Assembly (NCBI RefSeq): GCF_900114825.1
Contig: NZ_FOUI01000003.1
Coordinates: 124,001-188,000 of the forward strand
DNA length: 64,000 nucleotides
Direction: 5' to 3'
Source of the DNA: Halopseudomonas yangmingensis
Lineage (GTDB): Bacteria; Pseudomonadota; Gammaproteobacteria; Pseudomonadales; Pseudomonadaceae
Each line of letters starts with the position of its first letter. Position 1 is the first letter of the stretch. This document shows positions 10,264-19,240 of this stretch, one piece after another. The notes under the pieces are model-generated. The model ran no database searches, had not been told where the DNA came from, and was given only the letters and a program-made list of their open reading frames with translations. The translations under genes were made by a program, and so were the position numbers.

Positions 10264-11760
10264 TCAGGCCTTACGCTTGAGGCCTAAGGTATCGAGTGTG
10301 CGGCTGCGTACCTTCTCGAGCAGGTCGGCATCCTCGATCAGCGATTGACCGTAGGCCGGCACCAGTTCGCGCAGGCGCGCCTGCCACTCGGGACTGGCGA
10401 GGCGCTGCGGGAAGCAGCGCTGCAGCACATCGAGCATGGCCTGCACGGCGGTCGAGGCGCCCGGTGAGGCACCCAGCAGGGCAGCCAGGCTGCCATCCTT
10501 TGCCGCAACGATTTCGGTGCCGAATTCCAGCTTGCCCTGACCGTTGGCATCCTTTTTGATGATCTGCACGCGCATGCCGGCGTCCTGCAGGCGCCAGTCT
10601 TCTTCGCGAGCCTGGGGGCAGAAGTTGCTCAGGGACGCTACCCGGTCCTTGTGCGACTGGAATGACTCGGCAATCAGATAGCGGGTCAGGTCCATGTTGT
10701 CCATGCCGACCGACATCATCGGGCGAATGTTCTGTGCACGCACCGAAGAGAACAGGTCAAACACCGAGCCCTTTTTCAGGAACTTGGTGGTGAACCCGGC
10801 AAAGGGACCAAACAGTAGTGCCGGTTTGCCGTTGATGATGCGTGTGTCCAGATGTGGTACCGACATGGGCGGAGCACCGACCGGAGCTTTGCCATACACC
10901 TTGGAATGGTGACGCTCGACGATCTCTTCATTTTGGCACACCAGCCATTGGCCGCTGACCGGAAAGCCGCCGTATCCCTGACTCTCGTCGATATCCGATT
11001 TCTGCAGCAACGGCAGTGAACCACCACCGGCACCGATAAACACGAACCGCGCATTGAACAGCTTGTGCTCACCCTCACGGTCATCCTCGACCTTGACCTT
11101 CCAGTAGCCCTTTGAGCTCTTGTGCAGGCTGTCCACGGAATGGCACAGCAGCAGTTCGAAGTTGTCCTGCTGCTGAAGCCAGTCGATCATGCTGCGGGTC
11201 AGTGAGCCGAAGTCGACGTCGGCACCGTGATCAACACGGGTGGCGGCGATCGGCGTGCCGGGTTTGCGCTGCTCCATCACCAGCGGCATCCATTCAGCCA
11301 GGGTGTCGGGTGACTCGCTGTACTGCATGCCGGCAAACAGGTGGTGGGCGCTCAGCAGTTCATGCCGCTTGCGCAGGAAAGCCACGTCCTTCTCGCCCCA
11401 GACAAAACTCTGGTGCGGTGTCTGGTTGATGAAGTTGTGCGGCTGCGGAAGGATGTTCTGTTCGACCAGCCAGGACCACAGCTGCAGGGAGGACTCAAAG
11501 GCCGCATTGATCGCCAGTGCACGATCAATGCTGATGCTGCCGTCGGCATTTTCCGGTGTGTAGTTCAACTCGCAGTAGCCGGCATGGCCGGTACCCGCGT
11601 TGTTCCAGCCATCGGTGCTCTCGTGGGCAACGTGATCCAGGCGTTCGACCAGGGTAATGGTCATGTTTGGATCGAGCTGTTTGAGCAACATTCCCAGGGT
11701 AGCGCTCATGACGCCACCACCGACCAGCAATACGTCGATATCTTTTGCTGTCATTAACAT
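10264..11760 (-). CDS. mqo: Malate:quinone oxidoreductase
   Basis: Mqo is a peripheral membrane FAD enzyme that oxidises malate to oxaloacetate and passes electrons to ubiquinone, bypassing or complementing malate dehydrogenase in the TCA cycle. The protein is 498 residues. The FAD-binding Rossmann motif is near the N-terminus (LLVGGGVMSATLGMLL), followed by the Mqo hallmark HESTDGWNNAGTGHAGYCEL. Two ATGs compete, 11760 and 11754. The AGAGG site sits 4 nt before the first and 10 nt before the second, so the start is uncertain by two codons. It diverges from thiO across a 217-nt gap, which should hold both promoters. Confidence 0.97.
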   Translation of the reverse strand: MLMTAKDIDVLLVGGGVMSATLGMLLKQLDPNMTITLVERLDHVAHESTDGWNNAGTGHAGYCELNYTPENADGSISIDRALAINAAFESSLQLWSWLVEQNILPQPHNFINQTPHQSFVWGEKDVAFLRKRHELLSAHHLFAGMQYSESPDTLAEWMPLVMEQRKPGTPIAATRVDHGADVDFGSLTRSMIDWLQQQDNFELLLCHSVDSLHKSSKGYWKVKVEDDREGEHKLFNARFVFIGAGGGSLPLLQKSDIDESQGYGGFPVSGQWLVCQNEEIVERHHSKVYGKAPVGAPPMSVPHLDTRIINGKPALLFGPFAGFTTKFLKKGSVFDLFSSVRAQNIRPMMSVGMDNMDLTRYLIAESFQSHKDRVASLSNFCPQAREEDWRLQDAGMRVQIIKKDANGQGKLEFGTEIVAAKDGSLAALLGASPGASTAVQAMLDVLQRCFPQRLASPEWQARLRELVPAYGQSLIEDADLLEKVRSRTLDTLGLKRKA

Positions 11761-11977
11761 GTCGCCTCTTGGGTGAAACTGCCGGCAATGATACTCCTTT
11801 CCGGTCGGTGAGGCACTCTGTCGACAGGGGTACGAAAGTCGCGTCTGATGCAGGTTCTGACAGGATTTTCCATGCTTTTGGTCATGGCGGGATATTCGGT
11901 GCCTGGGTTATTGTCATACGTTTTTCGGTGCCGACCGTTCGGCCGGTACGTCATCAGCTTCGATGCGGGGAGTGCGG

Positions 11978-13084
11978 ATGCGACAGGCGATAGTGGTGGG
12001 TGGTGGTGTAATGGGTTGCCTGAGTGCGCTGGAGTTGTTGCAGCGTGGCTGGCAGGTAACCCTGCTGGAGGCCGGGGAAACCGGCCGTGAAGCCTCCTGG
12101 GCTGCAGGCGGACTGGTTACTCCCTTATATCCCTGGCATTACTGCACGGCCATCAGTGCGCTGGCCAACTGGTCGCAGCGTGCTTATCCACAACTGGCCG
12201 CGTCCCTGGCTGAGGCTACCGGTATTGACCCGGAGCTGACCGCTTGCGGGTTGATGTGGCTGGATGCCGAGGAGCGCGATCTGGCGCTGGACTGGGCGCA
12301 GCGCAATGAGCGTGATTTGCAGGCTTTGGAACAGCCCGAGCTGTACTCGCGGGTGGCACAGTTGGCGCCGGGCTTTTCCGGTGCGTTGTGGCAGGCTGAT
12401 CTGGCAAACCTGCGTAACCCGCGGATGATGCAGGCGCTGCGTGCCCGCTTGCGCCAGTTTGCCGGTTTCGAGTTGCAGGAACATTGCCCGGTCAGCAGTC
12501 TGCTGGTCGAGCAGGGGCGTTGTGTGGGGGTCCGCAGCGGACCGCAAACCTTTACTGCCGATGCCGTTGTGCTGGCTGCCGGTGCCTGGAGTGCCGGGCT
12601 GCTGCAGCCGCTGGGTGTGGAACTGCCGGTAGAACCGGTCAAGGGCCAGATGCTGTTGTACAAGATGCCGCCGGGCTGGCTGGAATGCATGGTGATGTAC
12701 GACGGCCGCTACGCCATTCCCCGTCGTGACGGTCATATCGTGGTGGGCAGTACCCTGGAATACAGTGGTTTTGACAAAACTACCGATGATCAGGCATTGG
12801 CAACCCTGAAGACCGCCGCCGAACGTATGCTGCCGGCACTGGCCGGCATCGAGCCGGTCATGCAGTGGGCAGGCTTGCGGCCAGGCTCGCCGGATGGCGT
12901 GCCGTGGATCGGCGAGTTGCCGCAGGTTCAGGGGCTGTGGCTGAACTGCGGACATTTCCGCAATGGTCTGGTACTGGCGCCAGCGTCCTGCCACCTGTTG
13001 GCGGCGCTGATGGATGGCCAGCCCGCTGAGTTGGATGCGGCACCCTACAATCCGGCCACACGGGGTATTGGCAGTGCCGCTTGA
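11978..13084 (+). CDS. thiO: Glycine oxidase ThiO (FAD-dependent amine oxidase)
   Basis: This 368-residue FAD protein belongs to the DAO family. ThiO oxidises glycine to iminoacetate (dehydroglycine), a precursor of the thiazole ring of thiamine, under aerobic conditions. The dinucleotide-binding motif VVGGGVMGCLSALEL starts at residue 6, and a later substrate-domain segment reads WAGLRPGSPDGVPWIGELP. ATG 11978 is chosen because GGGGAG lies 6 nt upstream; an in-frame ATG at 11963 would add five residues. No other thiamine gene is adjacent. The gene faces pilR, the arrangement I recall from Pseudomonas. Its stop codon lies inside a short palindrome, TGCCGCTTGAGCGGCA. Confidence 0.9.
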   Translation: MRQAIVVGGGVMGCLSALELLQRGWQVTLLEAGETGREASWAAGGLVTPLYPWHYCTAISALANWSQRAYPQLAASLAEATGIDPELTACGLMWLDAEERDLALDWAQRNERDLQALEQPELYSRVAQLAPGFSGALWQADLANLRNPRMMQALRARLRQFAGFELQEHCPVSSLLVEQGRCVGVRSGPQTFTADAVVLAAGAWSAGLLQPLGVELPVEPVKGQMLLYKMPPGWLECMVMYDGRYAIPRRDGHIVVGSTLEYSGFDKTTDDQALATLKTAAERMLPALAGIEPVMQWAGLRPGSPDGVPWIGELPQVQGLWLNCGHFRNGLVLAPASCHLLAALMDGQPAELDAAPYNPATRGIGSAA

Positions 13085-13105
13085 GCGGCACGCCGGGTAC
13101 AGTCC

Positions 13106-14449
13106 CTAGTCGTCCAGGCCGAGCTTTTTCAGCCGGTAACGCAGTGAACGGAAACTCAGGCCCAGCCGCTTGGCGGCTGCGGTGCGGTTCCAGCGGGTTT
13201 CCTCCAGTGCCTGGGTGATGGCCCGACGCTCGATATCGTTCAGATAGTCTTCCAGTGAATCGATGTGGGTCAGGTTGTCACTGTCCCCTGTCGATGGGCT
13301 CAACTGCTCCAGTTGCAAATCCTGGCCATCAACCAGTGAGCCTTCGCACAGGGTAAAGGCGCGTTCCAGTATGTTTTCCAGTTCGCGCACGTTGCCGGGG
13401 AAGCGGTAATTGGCAAGTTTTTCCACGGCAGCCGGTGTCAGGCGAGGTGGCGTCATGTCGCTGCGCTCGGCCAGGCGGGACAGAATACTGTCGCACAGCA
13501 GTGGCAGGTCCTCGCGGCGCTCGCGCAGTGGCGGGACGCGTAATTCGATGACGTTCAGCCGGTAAAACAGATCCTGCCGGAAATGCCCGTTGGCTACCTG
13601 CTCTGCCAGATCCTTGTGGGTGGCGCATAGCAACCGGACATCCACCGGTTGTTCCTGCTGGCTGCCAACCGGCCGTACGGCCTTTTCCTGGATTGCCCGC
13701 AATAGCTTGACTTGCATGTGCAAGGGCAAATCGGCGACTTCGTCGAGGAACAGCGTGCCACCCTCGGCAGCCTGGAACAGGCCGGGTTTGTCCGCTACGG
13801 CACCACTGAAGCTGCCCCGGCGGTGGCCGAAAAACTCGCTTTCCATCAACTCGGCAGGTATTGCACCGCAATTTACCGGTACAAAGGGTTGGCTGCGTCG
13901 CGGCCCCAGTTGGTGAATGCGGCGGGCGACCAGTTCCTTGCCGCTACCGGACTCGCCACTGATATAGATGGGTGCCTGACTGCGCGCCAGCTTGTCGATC
14001 TGTCGGCGAAGGTGTTGCATGGGTGGCGATATGCCGAGTAACTGGTCGTCCTGTTCGGCATGCTGGCTGTCGTTGTCGGTTTGCCCTAGCCGCAGTGCCT
14101 GGTTGACCAGTTCGCGCAGTCGCTGCAAATCCACCGGTTTGGTCAGGAAGTCGAAGGCGCCGGCCTTGAGTGCGCTGATGGCGGTATCCAGGCTGCCATA
14201 GGCGGTGATCATCGCCACCGGAAGGCGCGGGTGCTGCTGCTGGATGTGGCGCACAATCTGCAATCCGTCACCGTCAGGCAGGCGCATGTCGGTCAGGCAC
14301 AGATCGAACTCTTCGCTGTCGAGCAACTGCAACGCCTGTTGCAGTGTGCCGGCGCGTCGGCACTGCAGATTCATCCGTGCCAGCGTCATGTCCAGCAGTT
14401 CGAGAATGTCGGGTTCGTCATCAATGATGAGGGCCAGAGGTTTGCTCAT
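13106..14449 (-). CDS. pilR: Sigma-54-dependent response regulator PilR
   Basis: PilR receives phosphate from PilS and activates sigma-54 transcription of the pilin gene pilA for type IV pili. The 447-residue protein has a receiver domain (acidic pocket D10/D11, phospho-acceptor D54). Its AAA+ domain has Walker A GESGSGK (165-171) and Walker B TLFLDE (232-237), and a Fis-type helix-turn-helix lies at the C-terminus (about 410-445). The sigma-54-contacting loop reads GSFSGA (212-217), where most activators of this class have GAFTGA or GSFTGA. It sits 30 nt downstream of pilS. No pilA lies in this window. Confidence 0.95.
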   Translation of the reverse strand: MSKPLALIIDDEPDILELLDMTLARMNLQCRRAGTLQQALQLLDSEEFDLCLTDMRLPDGDGLQIVRHIQQQHPRLPVAMITAYGSLDTAISALKAGAFDFLTKPVDLQRLRELVNQALRLGQTDNDSQHAEQDDQLLGISPPMQHLRRQIDKLARSQAPIYISGESGSGKELVARRIHQLGPRRSQPFVPVNCGAIPAELMESEFFGHRRGSFSGAVADKPGLFQAAEGGTLFLDEVADLPLHMQVKLLRAIQEKAVRPVGSQQEQPVDVRLLCATHKDLAEQVANGHFRQDLFYRLNVIELRVPPLRERREDLPLLCDSILSRLAERSDMTPPRLTPAAVEKLANYRFPGNVRELENILERAFTLCEGSLVDGQDLQLEQLSPSTGDSDNLTHIDSLEDYLNDIERRAITQALEETRWNRTAAAKRLGLSFRSLRYRLKKLGLDD

Positions 14450-14479
14450 GGTGATCCATTCAGGCAGAAAATCGCTACA

Positions 14480-16069
14480 TCATACCAGCCGTTTCGGGTG
14501 GGCAAAGGTGATCCGCATGCAACAGCCGTTTTCTGCAGGCAGGCATTGCAGCTGCGCCTGGTTGCTCTCGCACAGCTCGCGTGAAATATACAGTCCAAGT
14601 CCGGTGCCACTGCTTTCAGTGGTGTAGAAAGGCTCGAAGATCTGCTCCAGATGCTCTGCAGCAATACCTCCGCCCTGATCAATTACCTCCAGTTGTGGCA
14701 ACTCTGTCTCGGCTTGACGGGACAGTCGTAGCCAAACGCGGCGGGCTTCACCTGCCGCCCCGCTGTGACGCAGGCTGTTCTGGCAGAGATTGCCAACCAC
14801 CTGGGTCAGTTGTTGAGGGTCGCAGCGGGTCAGTAGTTCTTCCTCGGGCAGATGCAGGATCAGCTCGTCGCCCTCGGCGCAGCCGTGCAGGAAATCCTCA
14901 CGGAAATGTTGCAGCCACATGCCCAGGTCGATCAGTTGCGGCTCGCTCGGGCGTCGGCGTGATAACTCCAGCACCGTTTCGATCACACGGTTCATGCGCT
15001 TTGAGTGCTGCTGGATGATCTGTACCAGGCGGCGGTCCTGGGCATCCAGTGCGCTGCCCTCGCCAAGCAGTTGCGCGGCATGGCTGATGGCACCCAGCGG
15101 GTTGCGGATTTCGTGGGCGATGCTTGCCGTCAGGCGGCCAAGCGAGGCGAGCTTGAGTTGCTGTGCCTGTTGGGCCAGATGGCTGTTGTCTTCCAGAAAC
15201 ACCAGCAGGTTGCTGCTTTCACCGAGCGGCAGCGGCTTGAAACTGGGCATGATGTCCAGGCCGTTGCTCTGGTTGCGAAAACTGCCCAGTCGGCTTTGCG
15301 GGTTGTCCTGCCAGCTGTGCAGGCGATCAGCCAGCGTATCCGACAGCTCGGCCAGTCGAATGCCGGGGATAATGGTTCGTCCCAGCAATTGTGCGGCGGC
15401 CTCGTTGAACAGATGTACCTGCTGCAGCGGGTTGAGTACCAGAATGCCGGTACGCATACGCTGGATCACTGCCTGATTAAGCTGTTCAAGGCTGGCCAGA
15501 CTGACGGCCTGGCGCTCGGCCAGTGATTCCGACTGGCGCAGGCGTCGGCTCAGCCATTGAACGAAGAGGGCAACAGCAAACAGGATGCTGCCCAGCACGC
15601 CAGCCTGCAGGTAGTTCTGTCCGCTGTTGCTGTCGTTGAGGCTGAGAAAGAAGGTCAGATAGATCAGCAGCAGACTGGCAAAGGCTGGCAGCAACAGACC
15701 GGTACGCCCGTGCAGCAGGATGTTGCCGGCCGCCACCGGGATCAGCAGCAGACTGCCAAAACCGCTGCTGACGCCGCCAACGGCATAGAACACCAGTCCC
15801 AGCAAAAAAATATCGACACTGGCCAGTACCAGCAGATGGATGTCGCGGCTGCCGTCATGGCGCATCAGCGCGGTCATCAGGCCGATAAACAGGTAGATCC
15901 AGCTCGCGGCCTCATACAGATCCGGATCATGCAGGCTGAGCAGCCCTTCGCGCAGACGCGGACTGGTCAGCAGGGCCAGACCGAAGCCCAGCACCACGCG
16001 ATACAGATTGAACAGGCGCAGCACACGTTCGTGCAGCGTCAGGCCTGCTTCAGGGCTGCTGATCGGCAT
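14480..16069 (-). CDS. pilS: Sensor histidine kinase PilS
   Basis: PilS is an inner-membrane histidine kinase that in Pseudomonas senses pilin in the membrane and controls PilR. The 529-residue protein has about six hydrophobic helices in its first 200 residues, then a PAS domain and a kinase core. The H-box IAHEIRNPLGA puts the phospho-accepting His at residue 319. ATP-binding motifs follow, ending with SSGTGLGLYISRELCE. ATG 16069 is chosen because GGAG lies 7 nt upstream; the reading frame is open further upstream, but that part overlaps the preceding gene and lacks family similarity. Its start overlaps the end of the small upstream gene by 20 nt, so the three probably form one transcript. 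Confidence 0.94.
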   Translation of the reverse strand: MPISSPEAGLTLHERVLRLFNLYRVVLGFGLALLTSPRLREGLLSLHDPDLYEAASWIYLFIGLMTALMRHDGSRDIHLLVLASVDIFLLGLVFYAVGGVSSGFGSLLLIPVAAGNILLHGRTGLLLPAFASLLLIYLTFFLSLNDSNSGQNYLQAGVLGSILFAVALFVQWLSRRLRQSESLAERQAVSLASLEQLNQAVIQRMRTGILVLNPLQQVHLFNEAAAQLLGRTIIPGIRLAELSDTLADRLHSWQDNPQSRLGSFRNQSNGLDIMPSFKPLPLGESSNLLVFLEDNSHLAQQAQQLKLASLGRLTASIAHEIRNPLGAISHAAQLLGEGSALDAQDRRLVQIIQQHSKRMNRVIETVLELSRRRPSEPQLIDLGMWLQHFREDFLHGCAEGDELILHLPEEELLTRCDPQQLTQVVGNLCQNSLRHSGAAGEARRVWLRLSRQAETELPQLEVIDQGGGIAAEHLEQIFEPFYTTESSGTGLGLYISRELCESNQAQLQCLPAENGCCMRITFAHPKRLV

Positions 16070-16283
16070 CCCGGTGCTCCGGGCAGCAATAGTGGCGGCC
16101 GTTACCCGGAAACGCCTGATCGGCCGGCAGGTGCACCCGGCAGTGCGCACAGCGGACCATCAAGGCAGGCTGCTCGCTATCCTGTGACGTATTGCGTTGC
16201 TGTTGCCAGAGCTTGAAACGCTTCCACAGGGTGATCGCGGCAAACACCAGCAGCAGTAACAAGACCAGACGAATCAGACCCAT
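16050..16283 (-). CDS. PP0621-family small membrane protein with a Cys/His-rich tail
   Basis: This 77-residue protein has one N-terminal transmembrane helix (GLIRLVLLLLLVFAAITLW). A basic stretch follows, then a short C-terminal metal-binding-like segment, CAHCRVHLP with a later YCCPEH, which looks like a zinc-ribbon. It occurs upstream of pilS in other pseudomonads, where it is annotated only by family name. ATG 16283 is chosen because GGGAG lies upstream and the helix begins directly after it. Its last 20 nt overlap the pilS start, which suggests translational coupling. A role in PilS signalling is guesswork from position. Confidence 0.8.
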   Translation of the reverse strand: MGLIRLVLLLLLVFAAITLWKRFKLWQQQRNTSQDSEQPALMVRCAHCRVHLPADQAFPGNGRHYCCPEHRDADQQP

Positions 16284-16416
16284 GGCCAGAGGCTCCCGGT
16301 AAATCAAAGGGGCAGTGTAGCTTATCGACCCGCCAGCACCAAAGCAGCCGGGCGATGATTGCCGCGAACGCCGGCATCCCTGACAATAGGCCGATTGCCC
16401 AGCCGGAGAATATGTG

Positions 16417-18048
16417 ATGAGTGCCACCTTGCGGATCGTCATGGCCCAACTGAACCTGCGGGTCGGCGATATTGCCGGCAACCTGGAGCGCATGGTCGAA
16501 GCCGCCCGGCATGCCCGTGACGAAATGGATGCGCGCATCATCCTGTTTTCCGAGCTCTCGCTGTGCGGCTACCCGCCGGAAGACCTGCTGCTGCGTTCAA
16601 GCATGCAGGCGCGAACGGAACGTGCCTTGCAGCAACTGGCCAGCACAGTCAGTGGCATACATATGGTGGTTGGCTACGCCTGGCAACAGGACGGCCAGCG
16701 CTACAACATGGCTGCCGTGCTGGCCGACGGCAGTCTGCTTGCCAGTTATGCCAAACAGCAGTTGCCCAATTACCAGGTGTTTGATGAAAAACGCTATTTC
16801 ACCCCCGGTAGCGACGCCTGCGTGGTCGAGATAGACGGCCTGCCAGTCGCCCTGAGCATCTGTGAGGATATCTGGCACCCGGCCCCCATGGCGCAGGCCC
16901 GTACCGCCGGTGCGCGCCTGATGCTTAACCTGAACGCCTCGCCCTTCCACATGGACAAGCAGAACGAGCGTGAGGCGGTAGTTCGCCAGCGTTGTGTCGA
17001 AGGTGGCATGCCGGTGATCTACGTTAACCAGGTAGGGGGGCAGGATGAGCTGGTGTTCGACGGTGGTTCGCTGGCAATGAATGCCGATGGCCGGTTGGCG
17101 GTCAGGGCGCCGGCCTGTGCTGAGGGACTGTATCCGGTTGATGTGCATTGGGATGAGCAGCAAGTCGAACTCCGCCAGGGTGGCGTGGCAGAGTTGCCGG
17201 AGTTGGAGGCCAGCGTTTATCAGGCACTGGTCATGGGTGTGCGCGACTATGTTGGCAAGAACGGTTTTCCGGGTGTGCTGCTGGGGTTGTCCGGCGGGAT
17301 CGACTCGGCGTTGACTCTGGCAATTGCAGTAGATGCCCTGGGCGCGGATCGTGTTGAGGCGGTGATGATGCCCTATCACTACACGTCCGGCATGAGCCTG
17401 GAAGATGCCGAGGCGCAGGCCAGGTTGCTTGGCGTGCACTACCGGGTATTGCCGATCGCTCCCATGGTCGAGTCCTTTATGCAGACCCTGGCACCGGTGT
17501 TTGCAGGGCGCGGACGTGATACTACCGAAGAAAACCTGCAAGCACGCTGCCGGGGCACCCTGCTGATGGCCATCTCGAACAAGACCGGTGCATTGGTGCT
17601 GACCACCGGTAACAAGAGCGAGGTGGCGGTCGGCTATTGCACGCTGTACGGCGACATGGCCGGTGGTTTTGATGTGCTCAAGGATGTCCCCAAGACGCTG
17701 GTGTTCCGCCTTTCTGAGTTCCGCAACACGCTGTCAGCGGCGATCCCGCAACGGGTTATCGAACGGCCGCCGTCAGCCGAACTGGCACCCGACCAGAAGG
17801 ACGAGGACTCGCTGCCGGCCTACCCGGTGCTGGACGACATTCTCCGGCTCTATGTGGAGCAGGATCTCTCGGCCAGTGCCATCATTGCCGCTGGCCATGA
17901 CCCCGATATGGTGCGCAAGGTGGTGCGGCTGGTCGACCTGAATGAATACAAGCGCCGCCAGGCTGCTGTGGGTACACGCATTACCCAGCGTGGCTTTGGC
18001 CGGGATCGCCGCTATCCGATCACATCCGGCTGGCGCATGGATGACTGA
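16417..18048 (+). CDS. nadE: Glutamine-dependent NAD+ synthase
   Basis: This two-domain cytosolic enzyme amidates nicotinate adenine dinucleotide to NAD+, using ammonia released from glutamine. The 543-residue protein has an N-terminal nitrilase-like amidase domain (opening IVMAQLNLRVGDIAGN, nucleophile Cys in LSICEDIW). The C-terminal synthetase domain has the PP-loop motif LSGGIDSALTLAIAVDAL. ATG 16417 lies 9 nt after GGAG; an overlapping GTG at 16414 is less likely. It is transcribed away from the PP0621-pilS-pilR operon. A C/G-rich inverted repeat (CCCAGGG with CCCTGGG) follows about 10 nt after the stop but lacks a U-run. Confidence 0.96.
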   Translation: MSATLRIVMAQLNLRVGDIAGNLERMVEAARHARDEMDARIILFSELSLCGYPPEDLLLRSSMQARTERALQQLASTVSGIHMVVGYAWQQDGQRYNMAAVLADGSLLASYAKQQLPNYQVFDEKRYFTPGSDACVVEIDGLPVALSICEDIWHPAPMAQARTAGARLMLNLNASPFHMDKQNEREAVVRQRCVEGGMPVIYVNQVGGQDELVFDGGSLAMNADGRLAVRAPACAEGLYPVDVHWDEQQVELRQGGVAELPELEASVYQALVMGVRDYVGKNGFPGVLLGLSGGIDSALTLAIAVDALGADRVEAVMMPYHYTSGMSLEDAEAQARLLGVHYRVLPIAPMVESFMQTLAPVFAGRGRDTTEENLQARCRGTLLMAISNKTGALVLTTGNKSEVAVGYCTLYGDMAGGFDVLKDVPKTLVFRLSEFRNTLSAAIPQRVIERPPSAELAPDQKDEDSLPAYPVLDDILRLYVEQDLSASAIIAAGHDPDMVRKVVRLVDLNEYKRRQAAVGTRITQRGFGRDRRYPITSGWRMDD

Positions 18049-18200
18049 ACCGCGACCCAGGGTGTTTTCCGGATGCCCTGGGGGGGGCATCACATCAACC
18101 CTGTACGCGTGCCCTGTCAGGATGTGATGATGCACAGGTCATACCAGTTTATTTGCAGGCCCTGTGGGCAGTATTTTTATCCAATTACCGTCGAGATGTC

Positions 18201-18626
18201 ATGATGATCAGAGTAACCCTTGCCATCACTTTAATCCTGATAGCTGTGACCGGCACAGCGCACGCCGCTCAACCTGGCCCGGCGCTGAACGCCGGTCAGA
18301 TAGAGCAGCTGATTGCCGGAAACACACTTCACAGCGAAACGCGCCTGGCGCGTTTTGAACGCGAGGAAGTGCGTACCTTTACGATCTATGTCAAGGCTGA
18401 CGGTACGCTTACCATTCGTAACTTCGAGGGGAATATTGATACCGGTGAGTGGGAAATTGCTGCGCAAGGTGAGTTCTGCAACCAGTATCGGCAGACTCGC
18501 CGTGGCATGCGAAAGTGTTATCAGGTTCTTGATGCCGGCGACCATTACCAGTTGCTCGATCTTGATAACAGCCAGGTAACCTCTGTCTTTACTGTGTCTG
18601 CGGGAAATCCGGAACGCTTGCCATAA
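18201..18626 (+). CDS. Exported protein of unknown function
   Basis: I do not recognise this family. The 141-residue protein has a clear signal peptide (MMIRVTLAITLILIAVTGTAHA, cut near residue 22), so it is predicted to be periplasmic. The mature part is short and beta-rich in appearance, with two Cys (in GEFCNQYR and MRKCYQ) close enough to form a disulfide. The pattern VRTFTIYVKADGTLTIRNFEG fits small extracytoplasmic proteins that follow a colourful read-out of substrate or solvent, but no function is implied. ATG 18201 opens the signal peptide; the next codon is also ATG. It lies 152 nt after nadE. Confidence 0.7.
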   Translation: MMIRVTLAITLILIAVTGTAHAAQPGPALNAGQIEQLIAGNTLHSETRLARFEREEVRTFTIYVKADGTLTIRNFEGNIDTGEWEIAAQGEFCNQYRQTRRGMRKCYQVLDAGDHYQLLDLDNSQVTSVFTVSAGNPERLP

Positions 18627-18750
18627 GGTGACGTGTTTGCAGCTGTCTGATTGGATCAGTGTGTCCCTGAGTTCGGACTGAAACAGTCGCCACACTCCTG
18701 TGGCGACTGTGTCCAGCGATGAAAAATACTGTGTCTGCCCTGGAGGGCCA

Positions 18751-19206
18751 ATGAAAGGATCTGTCCATAAAGCCGCACTGGCCGGTTTGCTGCTTGCCTC
18801 CCCGGTGGGAGCTGCTGATCTTGACCAGTTGTTTGCCGGGCTGGATGTTTGCCAGTTTGATTTTTTCTACTATGACGAGCCTGACAGAAACCCGTCCCAC
18901 AGCTTTTTTTCTGAACGTGGTCTCAAGCCCTACAAGGAGCGTGACGGGTTGTACCATTTTCACGTGCAGGAGCAGCTCTTTGGGTTGCCGGTGGTAGAGT
19001 TGGTGGTGCCGGGAACCCAGAATTTCCATATGGCCGTGTTTGATGTGCCGGCAACTGAGGCCAAGCCGGTGCTGACGGCGCGTTTCGGGATTGATTTTGC
19101 GTTATCGGTACCGGCACTGGCTGGCGAGGCCCCTTCGCTGGTTGCCGATCCCCGTGATCCCGGTCGCTCGTTTGTCTACTGCGTTGAGCGCCAGGGCGGG
19201 TATTGA
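18751..19206 (+). CDS. Exported protein of unknown function
   Basis: I do not recognise this family. The 151-residue protein has a short signal peptide (about residues 1-21, ending VGAA), then LDQLFAGLDVCQFDFFYYD. Two Cys remain in the mature part, one near each end, and could be bridged. GGAGG lies 6-7 nt before ATG 18751, a strong ribosome site, and supports this start over one 51 nt upstream. The 124-nt gap after the previous exported gene has no evident terminator, so the two might be co-transcribed. It converges on the gene at 19241 with a 34-nt gap. Confidence 0.68.
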   Translation: MKGSVHKAALAGLLLASPVGAADLDQLFAGLDVCQFDFFYYDEPDRNPSHSFFSERGLKPYKERDGLYHFHVQEQLFGLPVVELVVPGTQNFHMAVFDVPATEAKPVLTARFGIDFALSVPALAGEAPSLVADPRDPGRSFVYCVERQGGY

Positions 19207-19240
19207 TTCGGGCGATAGCCCAGGCTGCGCCAGGGCAGCG

